From assembly GCA_046154965.1 (NCBI GenBank), contig JBJXDY010000098.1, forward strand, positions 6,235 to 70,234: a DNA stretch of 64,000 bases. The letters run 5' to 3'. Below are positions 35,220 through 44,634 of the stretch, piece by piece (position 1 is the first letter of the stretch; each line of letters starts with the position of its first letter). A model generated the notes under the pieces. That model was not told where the DNA came from. It saw nothing but the letters and a program-made list of their open reading frames with translations, and ran no database searches. The translations under genes and the position numbers were made by a program. The DNA is from DATKFM01 sp046154965 (lineage in GTDB: Bacteria > Pseudomonadota > Alphaproteobacteria > Dongiales > Dongiaceae).

Positions 35220-36415
35220 CAGGCCGCGCCGCCCTTCCCCAGCCGCCGCTGCTCATCCAGCGCGAAACGGTCAGTCATGCCGGCGATGTAATCGCCGACG
35301 ACGCGGGCCGTCGCTGCCGCATCCTTGGCGTGGCAATACTGGCGCCAACCCTCTGGCAGATGTTGCGGATGAGTCATGTATAACCCGAACAGATTCCGAA
35401 CCACATCCCGCGCCCGGGACGTCATTTGGTTGACCCTATGGTGCCGGTACATCCGTTCGAACAGGAACCTGCGTATGACCTGTTCGTGCTCCACCATGGC
35501 CGGCGAAAAGGCGACGAGCGCGCGGCCCAACCCGCGAACTTCGGCAGCCGATTGCGGCTGGGCCCTTTCAAGCCGGCGGCGGGTTTCCTCTATCAGGTCG
35601 CTCACCATGAGGTCAATCAACCGTCTGACGGTCTCATGGATGAGACGGGGCGCCTCCAGGCCGGGGTACTTCTGCTGCAGCGATTTCAGCACCGGGCCCA
35701 CCAGCGGCAACTCGCTGATATCGGCAATGCCGAACAGGCCGGCCCGCAAGCCATCATCCATATCGTGGTTGTCATAGGCGATGTCGTCGGCGATGGCGGC
35801 CACCTGCGCTTCAGGGCCGGGAAAGCTGTGCAACTCCAGGTCCCGCTGCTCCGCGCAATAGGTGGCGATTGTGGCGGGAACGGGGCGCCGCTTCGCCTTT
35901 TCAGACGCGGCCGGACCGGTTAGCGGGCCGTTATGCTTGACCACGCCTTCCAAGCACTCCCAGGTGAGATTTAGGCCATCGAAATCGGCGTAGTGCCGCT
36001 CCAGGATCGTCAGGATGCGGAAGGTCTGCTCGTTATGGTCGAAACCGCCATAGTCCTTCATCGATTCGTCGAGGGCTTCCTCGCCAGCATGGCCGAAGGG
36101 CGGGTGGCCGAGGTCGTGCCCAAGCGCCAGGGCCTCCGCCAGATCCTCGTCGAAGCCCAGGGCGCGGCTGATGGACCGGGCGATCTGCGCGACTTCAATG
36201 GTGTGAGTCAGGCGCGTCCGGTAGTGATCGCCCTCGTGGGACACGAAGACCTGGGTCTTATGCTTGAGCCGCCGGAAGGCCGTGGAATGGACGATCCGGT
36301 CCCGGTCGCGCTGGAACGGGTTACGGGTCGCGCTGGCCGGCTCCGGGACCAGCCGCCCGCGGCTCTCTTCCGGCCGGCTGGCAACGGGATGGCGCTGGGG
36401 CGCGGCGACGCTCAT
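35219..36415 (-). CDS. dgt: dGTPase-like HD-domain nucleotidase
   Basis: Hydrolyses dGTP or related dNTPs to nucleoside and triphosphate. The 398-residue protein has the HD signature: RRLKHKTQVF, RLTHTIEVAQIARSI (His) and LALGHDLGHPPFGHAGE (HD pair) near residues 70-115, followed by HNEQTFRI and DDIAYDNHDMDDG. It belongs to the dGTPase type-2 subfamily common in alphaproteobacteria. Next to argS, as is usual in this class, and divergent from erpA. Confidence 0.94.
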   Translation of the reverse strand: MSVAAPQRHPVASRPEESRGRLVPEPASATRNPFQRDRDRIVHSTAFRRLKHKTQVFVSHEGDHYRTRLTHTIEVAQIARSISRALGFDEDLAEALALGHDLGHPPFGHAGEEALDESMKDYGGFDHNEQTFRILTILERHYADFDGLNLTWECLEGVVKHNGPLTGPAASEKAKRRPVPATIATYCAEQRDLELHSFPGPEAQVAAIADDIAYDNHDMDDGLRAGLFGIADISELPLVGPVLKSLQQKYPGLEAPRLIHETVRRLIDLMVSDLIEETRRRLERAQPQSAAEVRGLGRALVAFSPAMVEHEQVIRRFLFERMYRHHRVNQMTSRARDVVRNLFGLYMTHPQHLPEGWRQYCHAKDAAATARVVGDYIAGMTDRFALDEQRRLGKGGAA

Positions 36416-36465
36416 GGGCCGACCCTACGCGGCCAGCCCTGGTAAATCAATAGGTTGCGGGGTGA

Positions 36466-36493
36466 TTGACAAGGCGATTCAACTACTTACATA
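36466..36493 (+). promoter_or_regulatory. Candidate sigma70-type promoter of erpA
   Basis: TTGACA (36466-36471), 16-bp spacer, TACATA (36488-36493), 53 bp before the erpA start and divergent from dgt. I do not see a clear Fe-S regulator (IscR/RirA) operator. Confidence 0.5.
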
Positions 36494-36546
36494 ACGACCT
36501 GCAGACGGCTGTAGGAGCCGGCGCCGATTTGAGTTAGGATGATTCC

Positions 36547-36903
36547 ATGAATGCAATCACCGATCCGCGCAGCCAGGAACTCAGCATCTCTGCCCGCGCC
36601 GCCAGCCGCATCTCGAAGCTGATGGCCGAAGAGGCCGGCGACGGGCTGATGTTCCGCATCGCCGTCTCCGGCGGCGGCTGTTCCGGCTTCCAGTACGGCT
36701 TTAGCCTCGACGACAGCAAGCTTGCCGATGACGTCACGTTCGAGCGCGACGGCGTGAAAGTAGTGGTCGATACCACATCGCTGGAACTGATCCGCGGCGG
36801 CGAGGTGGATTTCGTGGAAGAACTCGTGGGTTCCTATTTCCAGGTGCGCAATCCCAATGCCACCTCGACCTGCGGCTGCGGCACATCCTTCTCTGTCGGT
36901 TGA
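36547..36903 (+). CDS. erpA: Iron-sulfur cluster insertion protein ErpA
   Basis: A-type carrier that delivers [4Fe-4S] clusters to apo-enzymes. The 118-residue protein has the three conserved cysteines: Cys45 in SGGGCSGFQY and Cys109/Cys111 in TCGCGTSFSV. A promoter-like sequence lies upstream and a rho-independent terminator follows the stop. Possible clients in this window are dihydroxyacid dehydratase and respiratory complexes (inference). Confidence 0.96.
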   Translation: MNAITDPRSQELSISARAASRISKLMAEEAGDGLMFRIAVSGGGCSGFQYGFSLDDSKLADDVTFERDGVKVVVDTTSLELIRGGEVDFVEELVGSYFQVRNPNATSTCGCGTSFSVG

Positions 36904-36932
36904 TCTGACGCCGGTTCAAGCGCTAGGTAAGA

Positions 36933-36961
36933 GGCCCGCTCCGGCGGGCCTTTCTGCTTTT
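36933..36961 (+). terminator. Rho-independent terminator after erpA
   Basis: GGCCCGC-TCCG-GCGGGCC, a perfect 7-bp stem with UUCG-like tetraloop, followed by TTTCTGCTTTT. It separates erpA from the exonuclease gene. Confidence 0.85.
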
Positions 36962-36973
36962 CGGGGGCCGCGC

Positions 36974-37780
36974 GTGATCCGCATCGCTACATTCAACGTC
37001 AATTCGATCAAGGCCCATATCGTCAATGTGACGGGCTGGCTGAAAGTGGCCAAACCCGATGTGGTGCTGATGCAGGAGATCAAATGCACCGACGAAAGCT
37101 TTCCGCGGCTGGAGATCGAGGATCTCGGCTACAACGTCGCGACCGTCGGGCAGAAGACCTATAACGGCGTCGCCATCCTGTCGAAGCACCCGCTGACGGT
37201 GGAGCAGAAAGCGCTGCCTGGAAGTCCCGAAGACGATCATGCGCGCTACATCGAAGGCCTGATCGAAGCGCCCAAGGGCAAAGACGGCAAGCGGATTGCC
37301 CTGCGCGTCGCCTCGATCTATCTGCCGAACGGCAATCCCTCCGGTACTGAGAAATTCACCTACAAACTGGCCTGGATGGAGCGTCTGCGCGCCCATGCGG
37401 CGAACCTGTTGAAGCTCGAAGAAGTTCTGGTGCTCGGCGGCGACTACAATGTCGCGCCGACGGATGATGACGTCTACGATCCGGAAGGCTGGCACGACGA
37501 TGCACTGTGCCGGCCCGAGTCGCGCCGCGCGCTGCGCATGATCGTCAATCTCGGCTACACTGATGCGATCCGGGCGCTGCACGGCCAGCCACACCTCTAT
37601 ACTTTCTGGGACTATCAGGCCGGCCGCTGGCAACGGGACGAGGGCCTGCGCATCGATCACCTGCTGCTGTCACCCCAGGCCGCTGACTTGCTGTCGGAGT
37701 CGGGCGTCGACCGCGATCCCCGCGGCAAGGACAAGCCGTCGGATCACACGCCGGTCTGGTGTGAGCTGGATATTGGCTAA
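36974..37780 (+). CDS. xthA: Exodeoxyribonuclease III
   Basis: AP endonuclease and 3'-5' exonuclease of base-excision repair. The 268-residue product from a GTG start reads MIRIATFNVNSIKAH and shows LMQEIKC (metal Glu), GGDYNVAPTDDDV, TFWDYQAGRW and the catalytic SDHTPVWCEL. The GTG at 36974 is preferred because family members begin at this point, just after the erpA terminator. It converges with the NDH-2 gene (overlap of 4 bp at the ends). Confidence 0.96.
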   Translation: MIRIATFNVNSIKAHIVNVTGWLKVAKPDVVLMQEIKCTDESFPRLEIEDLGYNVATVGQKTYNGVAILSKHPLTVEQKALPGSPEDDHARYIEGLIEAPKGKDGKRIALRVASIYLPNGNPSGTEKFTYKLAWMERLRAHAANLLKLEEVLVLGGDYNVAPTDDDVYDPEGWHDDALCRPESRRALRMIVNLGYTDAIRALHGQPHLYTFWDYQAGRWQRDEGLRIDHLLLSPQAADLLSESGVDRDPRGKDKPSDHTPVWCELDIG

Positions 37781-39117
37781 GACTCGCTGCCGGGCCCGGT
37801 AATGAGCCGTGCGCCGCGCTGAAACGTCACGTAGGCCCAGAGCCAGTTCAGCATCACTGTCAGCCGGTTGCGGAAACCGATCAAGAAGAAAACGTGGGCG
37901 GCGCCCCAGAGCAGCCAAGCCAGAAAGCCGCTCAACCGCAGCCACCCGAAATCGGCAACGGCGGCATGGCGGCCGATGGTCGCGAAGTTGCCATAGTTCC
38001 GGTAACGGAACGGACGCGGTGCGGATTTTTGCTTAATGCGGCGGGCGATTACGTCAGCAACATAGGTGCCCATCTGCTTAGCGGCTGGTGCAACGCCGGG
38101 AACCAAGGTGCCGTCGGGATTCCGGACGGCGGCATTGTCGCCGATGAGAAAAATTTCGGGAGCACCGGCAACCGAGAGGTCATCCTTCACCCAGACTCGG
38201 CCGGCGCGATCATGATCAACTTTCAGCCATTTCGCGGCAGGCGAAGCCTGAACGCCCGCAGCCCATATCACTGTCCGCGACGCAATGCGCGTCCCCCTCA
38301 CGATGACGCCACCGGCATCGCAGGATTCAACCGGAGAATTCAACCTCACCTCGACACCCAGCCTCTCCAGCGACTGCTCGGCCTTGCGCGAGAGTTCCTC
38401 CGGGAAAACCGTTAGAACGCGCGGTCCTGCCTCGATCAGCAGGATGCGCGCCGAAGTCGGATCGATGGAGCGAAAATCCTTGGCCAGAGTCTTCTTTGCC
38501 AGTTCTGCGATAGCCCCGGCCATCTCGACACCGGTCGGGCCACCACCAATGACAACAAACGTCAACAGCCGGTCACGTTCGTCGATATCGGTCTCGCGCT
38601 CAGCGCGCTCGAAGGCCATGAGAATGGCGTGGCGGATGGCCGTCGCATCGTCGATCTTCTTGAGGCCGAGCGTGACATCTTCCCATTCGTCATGGCCGAA
38701 ATAGGCGTGGCGTGCGCCGGCAGCCAGGATCAGAAAGTCATAGCCGACGGCGCCGTTGCCCTGGATATGCAATTGCCGGCGGTCGCGGTCGATCGCCTCG
38801 ACCCGGCCCATCACTACTTCGGCGTTGCGCTGATCCCGTAGAATGCCACGGATTGGTGCGGCAATATCGGCGGGCGAAAGGCCGGCCGTCGCCACCTGAT
38901 AGAGAAGCGGCTGGAACAAGTGATAGTTCCGGCGGTCGATGACCACGACATCAACAGGAGCATTCTTCAACGCCTTGGCGGCGGTCAGTCCGCCAAAACC
39001 GGCGCCGACAACGACGACGCGCGGGCGTTTGCCCGCCCCCCCTCTGGTTTCAGAGCGGGCGACCTGCGGCTCAGCCACAGGCAGGGCTAGGACAACGCGC
39101 CCGGCTGCCGCAGACAT
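37777..39117 (-). CDS. Type II NADH dehydrogenase (NDH-2)
   Basis: Single-subunit, non-proton-pumping NADH:quinone oxidoreductase at the inner membrane. The 446-residue protein has two dinucleotide-binding motifs, VVVVGAGFGGLTAAKAL (FAD, about 33-49) and TFVVIGGGPTGVEMAGAI (NADH, about 182-199), ATGs for quinone-site residues AKQMGTYVA, and a hydrophobic C-terminus that anchors it in the membrane. A strong AGGAGGT precedes the ATG at 39117; a longer N-terminus is unnecessary. It gives the cell an alternative to complex I. Confidence 0.93.
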   Translation of the reverse strand: MSAAAGRVVLALPVAEPQVARSETRGGAGKRPRVVVVGAGFGGLTAAKALKNAPVDVVVIDRRNYHLFQPLLYQVATAGLSPADIAAPIRGILRDQRNAEVVMGRVEAIDRDRRQLHIQGNGAVGYDFLILAAGARHAYFGHDEWEDVTLGLKKIDDATAIRHAILMAFERAERETDIDERDRLLTFVVIGGGPTGVEMAGAIAELAKKTLAKDFRSIDPTSARILLIEAGPRVLTVFPEELSRKAEQSLERLGVEVRLNSPVESCDAGGVIVRGTRIASRTVIWAAGVQASPAAKWLKVDHDRAGRVWVKDDLSVAGAPEIFLIGDNAAVRNPDGTLVPGVAPAAKQMGTYVADVIARRIKQKSAPRPFRYRNYGNFATIGRHAAVADFGWLRLSGFLAWLLWGAAHVFFLIGFRNRLTVMLNWLWAYVTFQRGARLITGPGSES

Positions 39118-39228
39118 GGGAACACCTCCTGGGATCGGCCAAGTGGTCAGTTTCCCATGATATACATCGCCGGGAGAAATAGGATTTTGGCATGGATCGC
39201 ATGACAATAGCCTATTGGCGCTTCCCAA

Positions 39229-40956
39229 TCAGATATCCGCGAAACAATGCGTCTCAGCCTTGCCGCCGGGATGGCAGACGGCGCCCTGTTCGGCATCGCT
39301 GACGGTCTGGGCATAACGCCAGATCGCGCCGGACTGATAGTCGTGCTTGCGCGGCTTCCACTGCTTCCGGCGCTCGGCCAATTCGGCGTCGCTGAGGTCG
39401 ACCTGCAGCGTGCCTTTCTCCGCATCAATACGGATGGTGTCGCCGTTCTTCAGCAGGCCGATGGGGCCGCCGACCGCGGCTTCCGGACCCACATGACCGA
39501 TGCAGAACCCGCGGGTGGCGCCGGAGAAGCGGCCATCGGTGATCAGCGCCACCTTGTCGCCCATACCCTGGCCGTAGATGGCCGCTGTCGTCGCCAGCAT
39601 CTCGCGCATGCCCGGTCCGCCGCGCGGGCCCTCATATCGGATGACGAAGACATCGCCCTCGCTGTACTTGCGCTGCTCGACTGCGCGATAGGCGTCTTCC
39701 TCGCAATCGAAGCAGAGCGCCTTGCCGGTGAAGGCCAGCTTCTTCATACCGGCGATCTTCACGATAGCGCCCTGGGGCGCCAGATTGCCGCGCAAGCCGA
39801 CGACGCCGCCGGTCTTAGACAGCGGATTTGCGGTCGGACGGATCACGTCCTGATTGGTAGGGAAGGTCACGCCCTTCAGATTTTCGGCGATGGTCTTGCC
39901 AGTGACGGTCATGCAATCGCCATGCAGGAAGCCACCCTCCAGCAGCGCCTTCATCAGTACGGGCACGCCGCCGATTTCGTACATGTCCTTGGCGACGTAG
40001 CGGCCGCCCGGCTTCAGATCGGCGATGTAGGGCGTGCGGCGGAAGATCTCACAGACGTCGTGGAGGTCGAACTTGATGCCGACCTCATGGGCGATCGCCG
40101 GCAGATGCAGGCCGGCATTGGTAGAGCCGCCGGACGCAGCCACCACCATGGCGGCATTCTCCAGCGCCTTGCGGGTGACGATGTCGCGCGGGCGGATCTG
40201 CTTGGCCACCAGGTTCATGACTGCCTGTCCCGACGCCTCGGCATAGGCGTCGCGACTCTCATAGGGCGCGGGGGCGCCGGCCGATCCCGGCAAGGCCAGA
40301 CCGATCGCCTCGGACACGCAGGCCATGGTGTTGGCGGTGAACTGGCCGCCGCAGGAACCGGCGGACGGACAGGCGACGCATTCCAACTCGTGTAGATCCT
40401 TCTCATCCATCTTGCCGGCCGAATACGCGCCGACGGCTTCGAAGACATCCTGCACGGTTACATCGCGGCCGTGATAGCGGCCCGGCAGGATCGACCCGCC
40501 ATACATGAACACCGACGGCACGTTCAGCCGCACCATGGCCATCATCATGCCGGGGAGGGACTTGTCGCAGCCTGCAAAGCCGACCAGCGCGTCGTAGCAG
40601 TGACCGCGCATGGTGAGTTCGACCGAGTCGGCAATGACCTCGCGGCTGACCAGTGAGGACTTCATGCCGGCATGGCCCATGGCGATGCCGTCGGTCACGG
40701 TGATCGTGGTAAACTCCCGGGGCGTGCCACCGGCCGCCTTCACGCCCCTCTTCGCGACCTGCGCCTGGCGGGCGAGCGCGATATTGCAGGGCGCTGCCTC
40801 GTTCCAGGTGGTGGCCACGCCGACGAAGGGCTGGGCGATCTCCGCCTCCGTCATGCCCATGGCGTAGTAGTAGGACCGGTGCGGAGCGCTGGAAGGCCCG
40901 ACCGAGACATGGCGGCTGGGAAGTTTGGATTTGTCAAACTTGCTTGAGATGGGCAT
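39229..40956 (-). CDS. ilvD: Dihydroxy-acid dehydratase
   Basis: Fe-S enzyme of valine, isoleucine and pantothenate synthesis that dehydrates dihydroxyacids to 2-keto acids. The 575-residue protein has cluster ligands at APCNIAL, GCDKSLPGMMMAM and CPSAGSCGGQFTANTM, and the C-terminal ALITDGRFSGATRG. ATG 40956 has GAAGGAAC upstream; a longer start exists but is not conserved. Upstream of the NDH-2 gene on the same strand. Confidence 0.96.
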   Translation of the reverse strand: MPISSKFDKSKLPSRHVSVGPSSAPHRSYYYAMGMTEAEIAQPFVGVATTWNEAAPCNIALARQAQVAKRGVKAAGGTPREFTTITVTDGIAMGHAGMKSSLVSREVIADSVELTMRGHCYDALVGFAGCDKSLPGMMMAMVRLNVPSVFMYGGSILPGRYHGRDVTVQDVFEAVGAYSAGKMDEKDLHELECVACPSAGSCGGQFTANTMACVSEAIGLALPGSAGAPAPYESRDAYAEASGQAVMNLVAKQIRPRDIVTRKALENAAMVVAASGGSTNAGLHLPAIAHEVGIKFDLHDVCEIFRRTPYIADLKPGGRYVAKDMYEIGGVPVLMKALLEGGFLHGDCMTVTGKTIAENLKGVTFPTNQDVIRPTANPLSKTGGVVGLRGNLAPQGAIVKIAGMKKLAFTGKALCFDCEEDAYRAVEQRKYSEGDVFVIRYEGPRGGPGMREMLATTAAIYGQGMGDKVALITDGRFSGATRGFCIGHVGPEAAVGGPIGLLKNGDTIRIDAEKGTLQVDLSDAELAERRKQWKPRKHDYQSGAIWRYAQTVSDAEQGAVCHPGGKAETHCFADI

Positions 40957-41128
40957 GGCAGTTCCTTCGACGGGACGGCAAATGAAGCCGGAAAGATAGA
41001 GGCGCACCCTCCCAATCGCCAGTGGGATTTACTGTTTTCTATGGGATAGGAGCAGCCCTTTTCTGCTGGCGGGCAATCGCCCAGATAAGATAGATTTCCT
41101 TTCCTTGCCCTCAACTTCGGGTATCGTG

Positions 41129-41644
41129 ATGCCGCGCTTATTCCCCGAGGACCGCCCATGCCGCTGGTTCGCAAAATCCGCCGCGCACAAGACGCTTGCG
41201 ATTACTGCACTGGCCGCAGCATTTCTTTGGGCGCCAGGCCCGGTCGGCGCACAGGAAGTAAGGCCCGTCGGGTATGTGAAGAATGTCGATGGCCTGGTCA
41301 ACCTGATACGGGATCAGCGTTCTGAAACGCTTGAGCCTGGCGCGGCTATCTTCCTCGAAGACATCATCGAGTCCGGTGCGGACGGCTCCTTTGGCATTAC
41401 GCTAAAGGACGACACGCGCCTTTCGGGCGGCCCCAATACGAAACTCAAGATCAAGGAATTCGCCTTCGAACCCGCCGAGGGCAAGCTCGGTTCGATCATG
41501 GAAGTTCTTAAAGGAACTCTATTCTACATCTCCGGCACCATCTCAAAACTGTCTTCCGAAGCGGTCAAGATCGAGACTCCGTTCGGGCTGATCGCAGTCC
41601 GCGGCACCCGGTTCGTCGTTCGCGTCGGCGGCGGTGAATCATGA
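41129..41644 (+). CDS. Secreted FecR-domain protein
   Basis: A 171-residue exported protein: positively charged N-terminus, hydrophobic segment (about 22-38) and AQE cleavage region, then a FecR domain (about 65-165) with LEPGAAIFLEDIIESGADGSFGITLKDDTRLS and VKIETPFGLIAVRGTRFVV. Unlike anti-sigma FecR it lacks the cytoplasmic part and a sigma gene beside it, so it is not a classical iron-signalling FecR. The stop overlaps the OmpA gene (ATGA). Function unknown; the pairing with OmpA and a CHASE2 sensor suggests a periplasmic signal-sensing role (inference). Confidence 0.8.
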   Translation: MPRLFPEDRPCRWFAKSAAHKTLAITALAAAFLWAPGPVGAQEVRPVGYVKNVDGLVNLIRDQRSETLEPGAAIFLEDIIESGADGSFGITLKDDTRLSGGPNTKLKIKEFAFEPAEGKLGSIMEVLKGTLFYISGTISKLSSEAVKIETPFGLIAVRGTRFVVRVGGGES

Positions 41645-42270
41645 AGAAACGCTCCGCAAGAGATTTGGCATTTCGCATCAGCGGCGGCCTGATTCTCGCC
41701 GGCCTGCTTGCGTCCTGTGCACCCTTGCCGAGAAACGTCGTCGTGCTGCTGGAAGATCCGGACAATCCGAACACCTCGGTCGAGGTCAGCAGCGGTGCCG
41801 GTTCGGCCGTGATCGACAAGCCGCTGGTCGCGGTCGGCGTCGACGAAGGCTCGGGCGGTCTCACGGAACCGCAAGAAACCACAATCGGCACGGTACGCAA
41901 GGCTTTCAAGCAGGCCATCGACTCCCAACCGCGGCCGCCAGCGAAGTTCATCCTCTATTTCGAGTTGGGCGGTCAGCGCCTCCTGCCCGACTCTGAGGCG
42001 GAGCTCGATTCTATTGCGGCACTCATCAGAAATCGCCCGTTTGTGGACGTAACCGTCGCCGGCCATACGGACACCGTGGGTCTGCCGGCCTTGAACGCGC
42101 AATTGTCGCTCAACCGCGCTGTCGCGGTGCGCGACCTGCTGATTGCGCGCGGGGTTGATCCGGCGTTGTTGAGCGATGTCACGTCACATGGCGAGGGCAA
42201 TCCGCTGGTGCCTACGGGAAACGAAGTGAGCGAGCCGCGCAACCGTCGCGTCGAGGTCACGGTGCGCTAG
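41641..42270 (+). CDS. OmpA-domain lipoprotein
   Basis: A 209-residue lipoprotein with lipobox LLASC (Cys26) and a C-terminal OmpA-like peptidoglycan-binding domain (about 105-209) with VTVAGHTDTVG and NRRVEV. It probably links the outer membrane to the wall. It is coupled to the FecR gene by a 4-bp overlap, and its last 14 bp overlap the 3' end of the opposing histidine kinase gene. Confidence 0.88.
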   Translation: MKKRSARDLAFRISGGLILAGLLASCAPLPRNVVVLLEDPDNPNTSVEVSSGAGSAVIDKPLVAVGVDEGSGGLTEPQETTIGTVRKAFKQAIDSQPRPPAKFILYFELGGQRLLPDSEAELDSIAALIRNRPFVDVTVAGHTDTVGLPALNAQLSLNRAVAVRDLLIARGVDPALLSDVTSHGEGNPLVPTGNEVSEPRNRRVEVTVR

Positions 42271-44383
42271 GCACCGCACGGGGCCCCGCCGGATCACCGG
42301 CTGCCCTATCCATTGTCTGACCATCATTTACTGCGAGCCGCGCCAGCGAACGCTCTGCCGGAAACGACAGCGTAACACTGGTACCGACATTCAATGCGCT
42401 GGTCAGCGTCAGACGCCCCCCATGCAGCTCCAACAACGATTTCGTTATCGGCAGACCGAGCCCGGCACCCTGATAGTTGCGGACAAGAGGGTGTTCCGTC
42501 GTGTAGAACGGCTCCAGGATCTTGGAGATATCGCTCTCTGAGACGCCGATGCCGGTGTCGCTGACTTCAATGTCAATGCCCCCATCCGCGCGCAGCAACG
42601 CTTGCAGGCTTACGGTTCCCTTCTCGTCTGTAAACGTGACCGCATTGGTCAGCAGGTTGACCAGCATCTGCTTGATCATAGGCGCATCGCCGCGGAGCGC
42701 CGGCAAGCCTGGGGCAAGATCAGTCGTCATCGTGAGTTGCTTGCGCTCGATTCTGGGTCGCAGCATTCCCACGGCATCCGTGGCGATCTTGTAGACATCG
42801 ACCGTCGTTTCATGGAGTGCGGCATGGCCGGTTTCGATCTTCGACATTTCCAGTATGTCGCTGATTATCGCAAGCAGATGGCTGCCACTTGAATGTATGT
42901 CGCCCGCATACTCGACATACTTGTCATTTCCGACCGCGCCGAGTTCCTGATCCCGGATTAGGGATGAGAAGCCAAGTATCGCCGTCAGCGGTGTGCGCAG
43001 CTCATGACTCATGTTTGCCAAGAAATTGGACTTCGCCCGATTTGCAGCCTCCGCATGCGCCAAAGCTTGTCGCAGAGCCCTTTCGGCCGCGGCTCGATTC
43101 TGCGCTTCCCGGTAGAGATCATGCATCAGGCGCACGACAAAGAAGACGCCGGCGGCAAATATGCCAAAACTGGCATCAAAGAGAATTCCCGAGAACTCGA
43201 AACCAAGCCAACAAGCAAGTCCCAGCGCCGTGCAGCAAGCCAGCAGAATCATGGCATGCACCGATGCGCGGCGCCCGCTGCGACCAGAAAAAAGAAGAAA
43301 AATCGCGCCAACTGCTATAAGCTCGACGAAAAGAATCACGCCGTTCCGAAGCAGGATGGTCTGGCCAGCCATGGCCTCTATCGCTTGAGCGAACAGTTCA
43401 AGGCCCGGCATCTGAGTGCCCAACGGCGTGGCGAACATTGGTCCGACACCGCTCGCTGTAGCGCCGATCAGGACGATCTTGCCACGCAGGCGCGTAAGAT
43501 CGCCGGTGCCCTCCAGCAAATCCTTCGCTGAAATGTAGCTGCCGCGGTCGATCGGACTATAGCGGAGCCACATATTGCCGCTGGCGTCGGTGGGAACCGA
43601 TAGACCACCGATGCGGCCCTCCGTAACGCCGAACGCAGGTTGAACATCCAACATCAGTAGATCCGTCCGCGTGGCGACGCGCAGCAATTCGACGGGGAAC
43701 GAGGGAACTATCTGGCCGCCGATATTCACCGCGAACGGCACCCAACGCACAACGCCATCTATGTCCGGATAGAAAATTGCGGCCCCGTGGCCGTCGCTGG
43801 CCGATTCCAGCAGCCGCGCGTTGTGGCGCAGTCCCGAATGGTACAGCAGAAAGTCAGCGGCATCGCCGCCGCCGGTGATGCCAATCAGAGTCCCGGTCTG
43901 GACCTTGTTCGGTTCCGCCCCCTCTTTGACCGGTGCATCTGCCAGGACAATCCGACCGCCGCTGAGACTCTTGGCCAGAATCTCGTCATGCGTGGGAAAA
44001 CCCGACAAACGAATCCGGATGTCGGATGGAAGGTCCGGCATGTTCTGCGCCAGCTGTTCCGGCGATAACCGGTCGGGCTCAAAGAAGAGAATCTCAAGGC
44101 CGACCGCCGTCGGCTGCGCCGCGTTCACCTGATCCAAGAGCTGCGCCAGCAGGTCGCGCGGCCAAGGCCACTGGCCGTGTGTGGCGAGTGACGCGTCATC
44201 GATGTCGATAATGACTACGTGGGAGTTACCAAGCTGCCTGGGCAAAATTCGCTGCAGAAAATCAAACTGGGTCAGGCGCACGCTGGCAAGAAATGGCGGA
44301 TCGGCAAACCGCATGCCGAAGACGACAAGCAGGGCGAACACCATAACCGCATGCAGGCGGTATCGTTGTAGAGCGAAGAGCAT
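42257..44383 (-). CDS. CHASE2-domain sensor histidine kinase
   Basis: Membrane histidine kinase of 708 residues. After a first helix (about 13-30) comes a CHASE2 extracellular sensor (about 35-345; VVIIDIDDASLATHGQWPWPRD and GKIVLIGATASGVGPMFATP), three further helices (about 345-425), a coiled coil, a HisKA domain with His460 in MSHELRTPL, and the ATPase domain with NLLTNAVTF and GAGLGLPITKSL. No receiver domain. A partner response regulator is not in the window. It converges on the FecR-OmpA pair. CHASE2 is common in adenylate cyclases with FecR/OmpA neighbours; here the output is a kinase. Confidence 0.92.
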   Translation of the reverse strand: MLFALQRYRLHAVMVFALLVVFGMRFADPPFLASVRLTQFDFLQRILPRQLGNSHVVIIDIDDASLATHGQWPWPRDLLAQLLDQVNAAQPTAVGLEILFFEPDRLSPEQLAQNMPDLPSDIRIRLSGFPTHDEILAKSLSGGRIVLADAPVKEGAEPNKVQTGTLIGITGGGDAADFLLYHSGLRHNARLLESASDGHGAAIFYPDIDGVVRWVPFAVNIGGQIVPSFPVELLRVATRTDLLMLDVQPAFGVTEGRIGGLSVPTDASGNMWLRYSPIDRGSYISAKDLLEGTGDLTRLRGKIVLIGATASGVGPMFATPLGTQMPGLELFAQAIEAMAGQTILLRNGVILFVELIAVGAIFLLFSGRSGRRASVHAMILLACCTALGLACWLGFEFSGILFDASFGIFAAGVFFVVRLMHDLYREAQNRAAAERALRQALAHAEAANRAKSNFLANMSHELRTPLTAILGFSSLIRDQELGAVGNDKYVEYAGDIHSSGSHLLAIISDILEMSKIETGHAALHETTVDVYKIATDAVGMLRPRIERKQLTMTTDLAPGLPALRGDAPMIKQMLVNLLTNAVTFTDEKGTVSLQALLRADGGIDIEVSDTGIGVSESDISKILEPFYTTEHPLVRNYQGAGLGLPITKSLLELHGGRLTLTSALNVGTSVTLSFPAERSLARLAVNDGQTMDRAAGDPAGPRAVPSAP

Positions 44384-44634
44384 CTCACGCTCTGCGGCGC
44401 GCGGTCGTGGGAAACTCCGGTGGCGTAGTTGTCGGAATCCGCATCGGTTCTTCGCTTAAGGGGAGTTTCCGTCAAGTTCGCCGGACTGAGCGCTTTTCCA
44501 GGCCATCGCCGCCCGTCGACCATCGGAATCAGCATTGCCACACAGCTTCAGAGCACGGCATTCCAATCTGACTCGTCCATGTAATCAAGATTAATTGTGA
44601 TAAAAATTCATCGAATTCGGCTTAAGCAGAATAG

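Noticed and set aside
40957..41128. Riboswitch or attenuator upstream of ilvD
   Set aside because: No leader peptide with Val/Leu/Ile codons and no convincing hairpin set.
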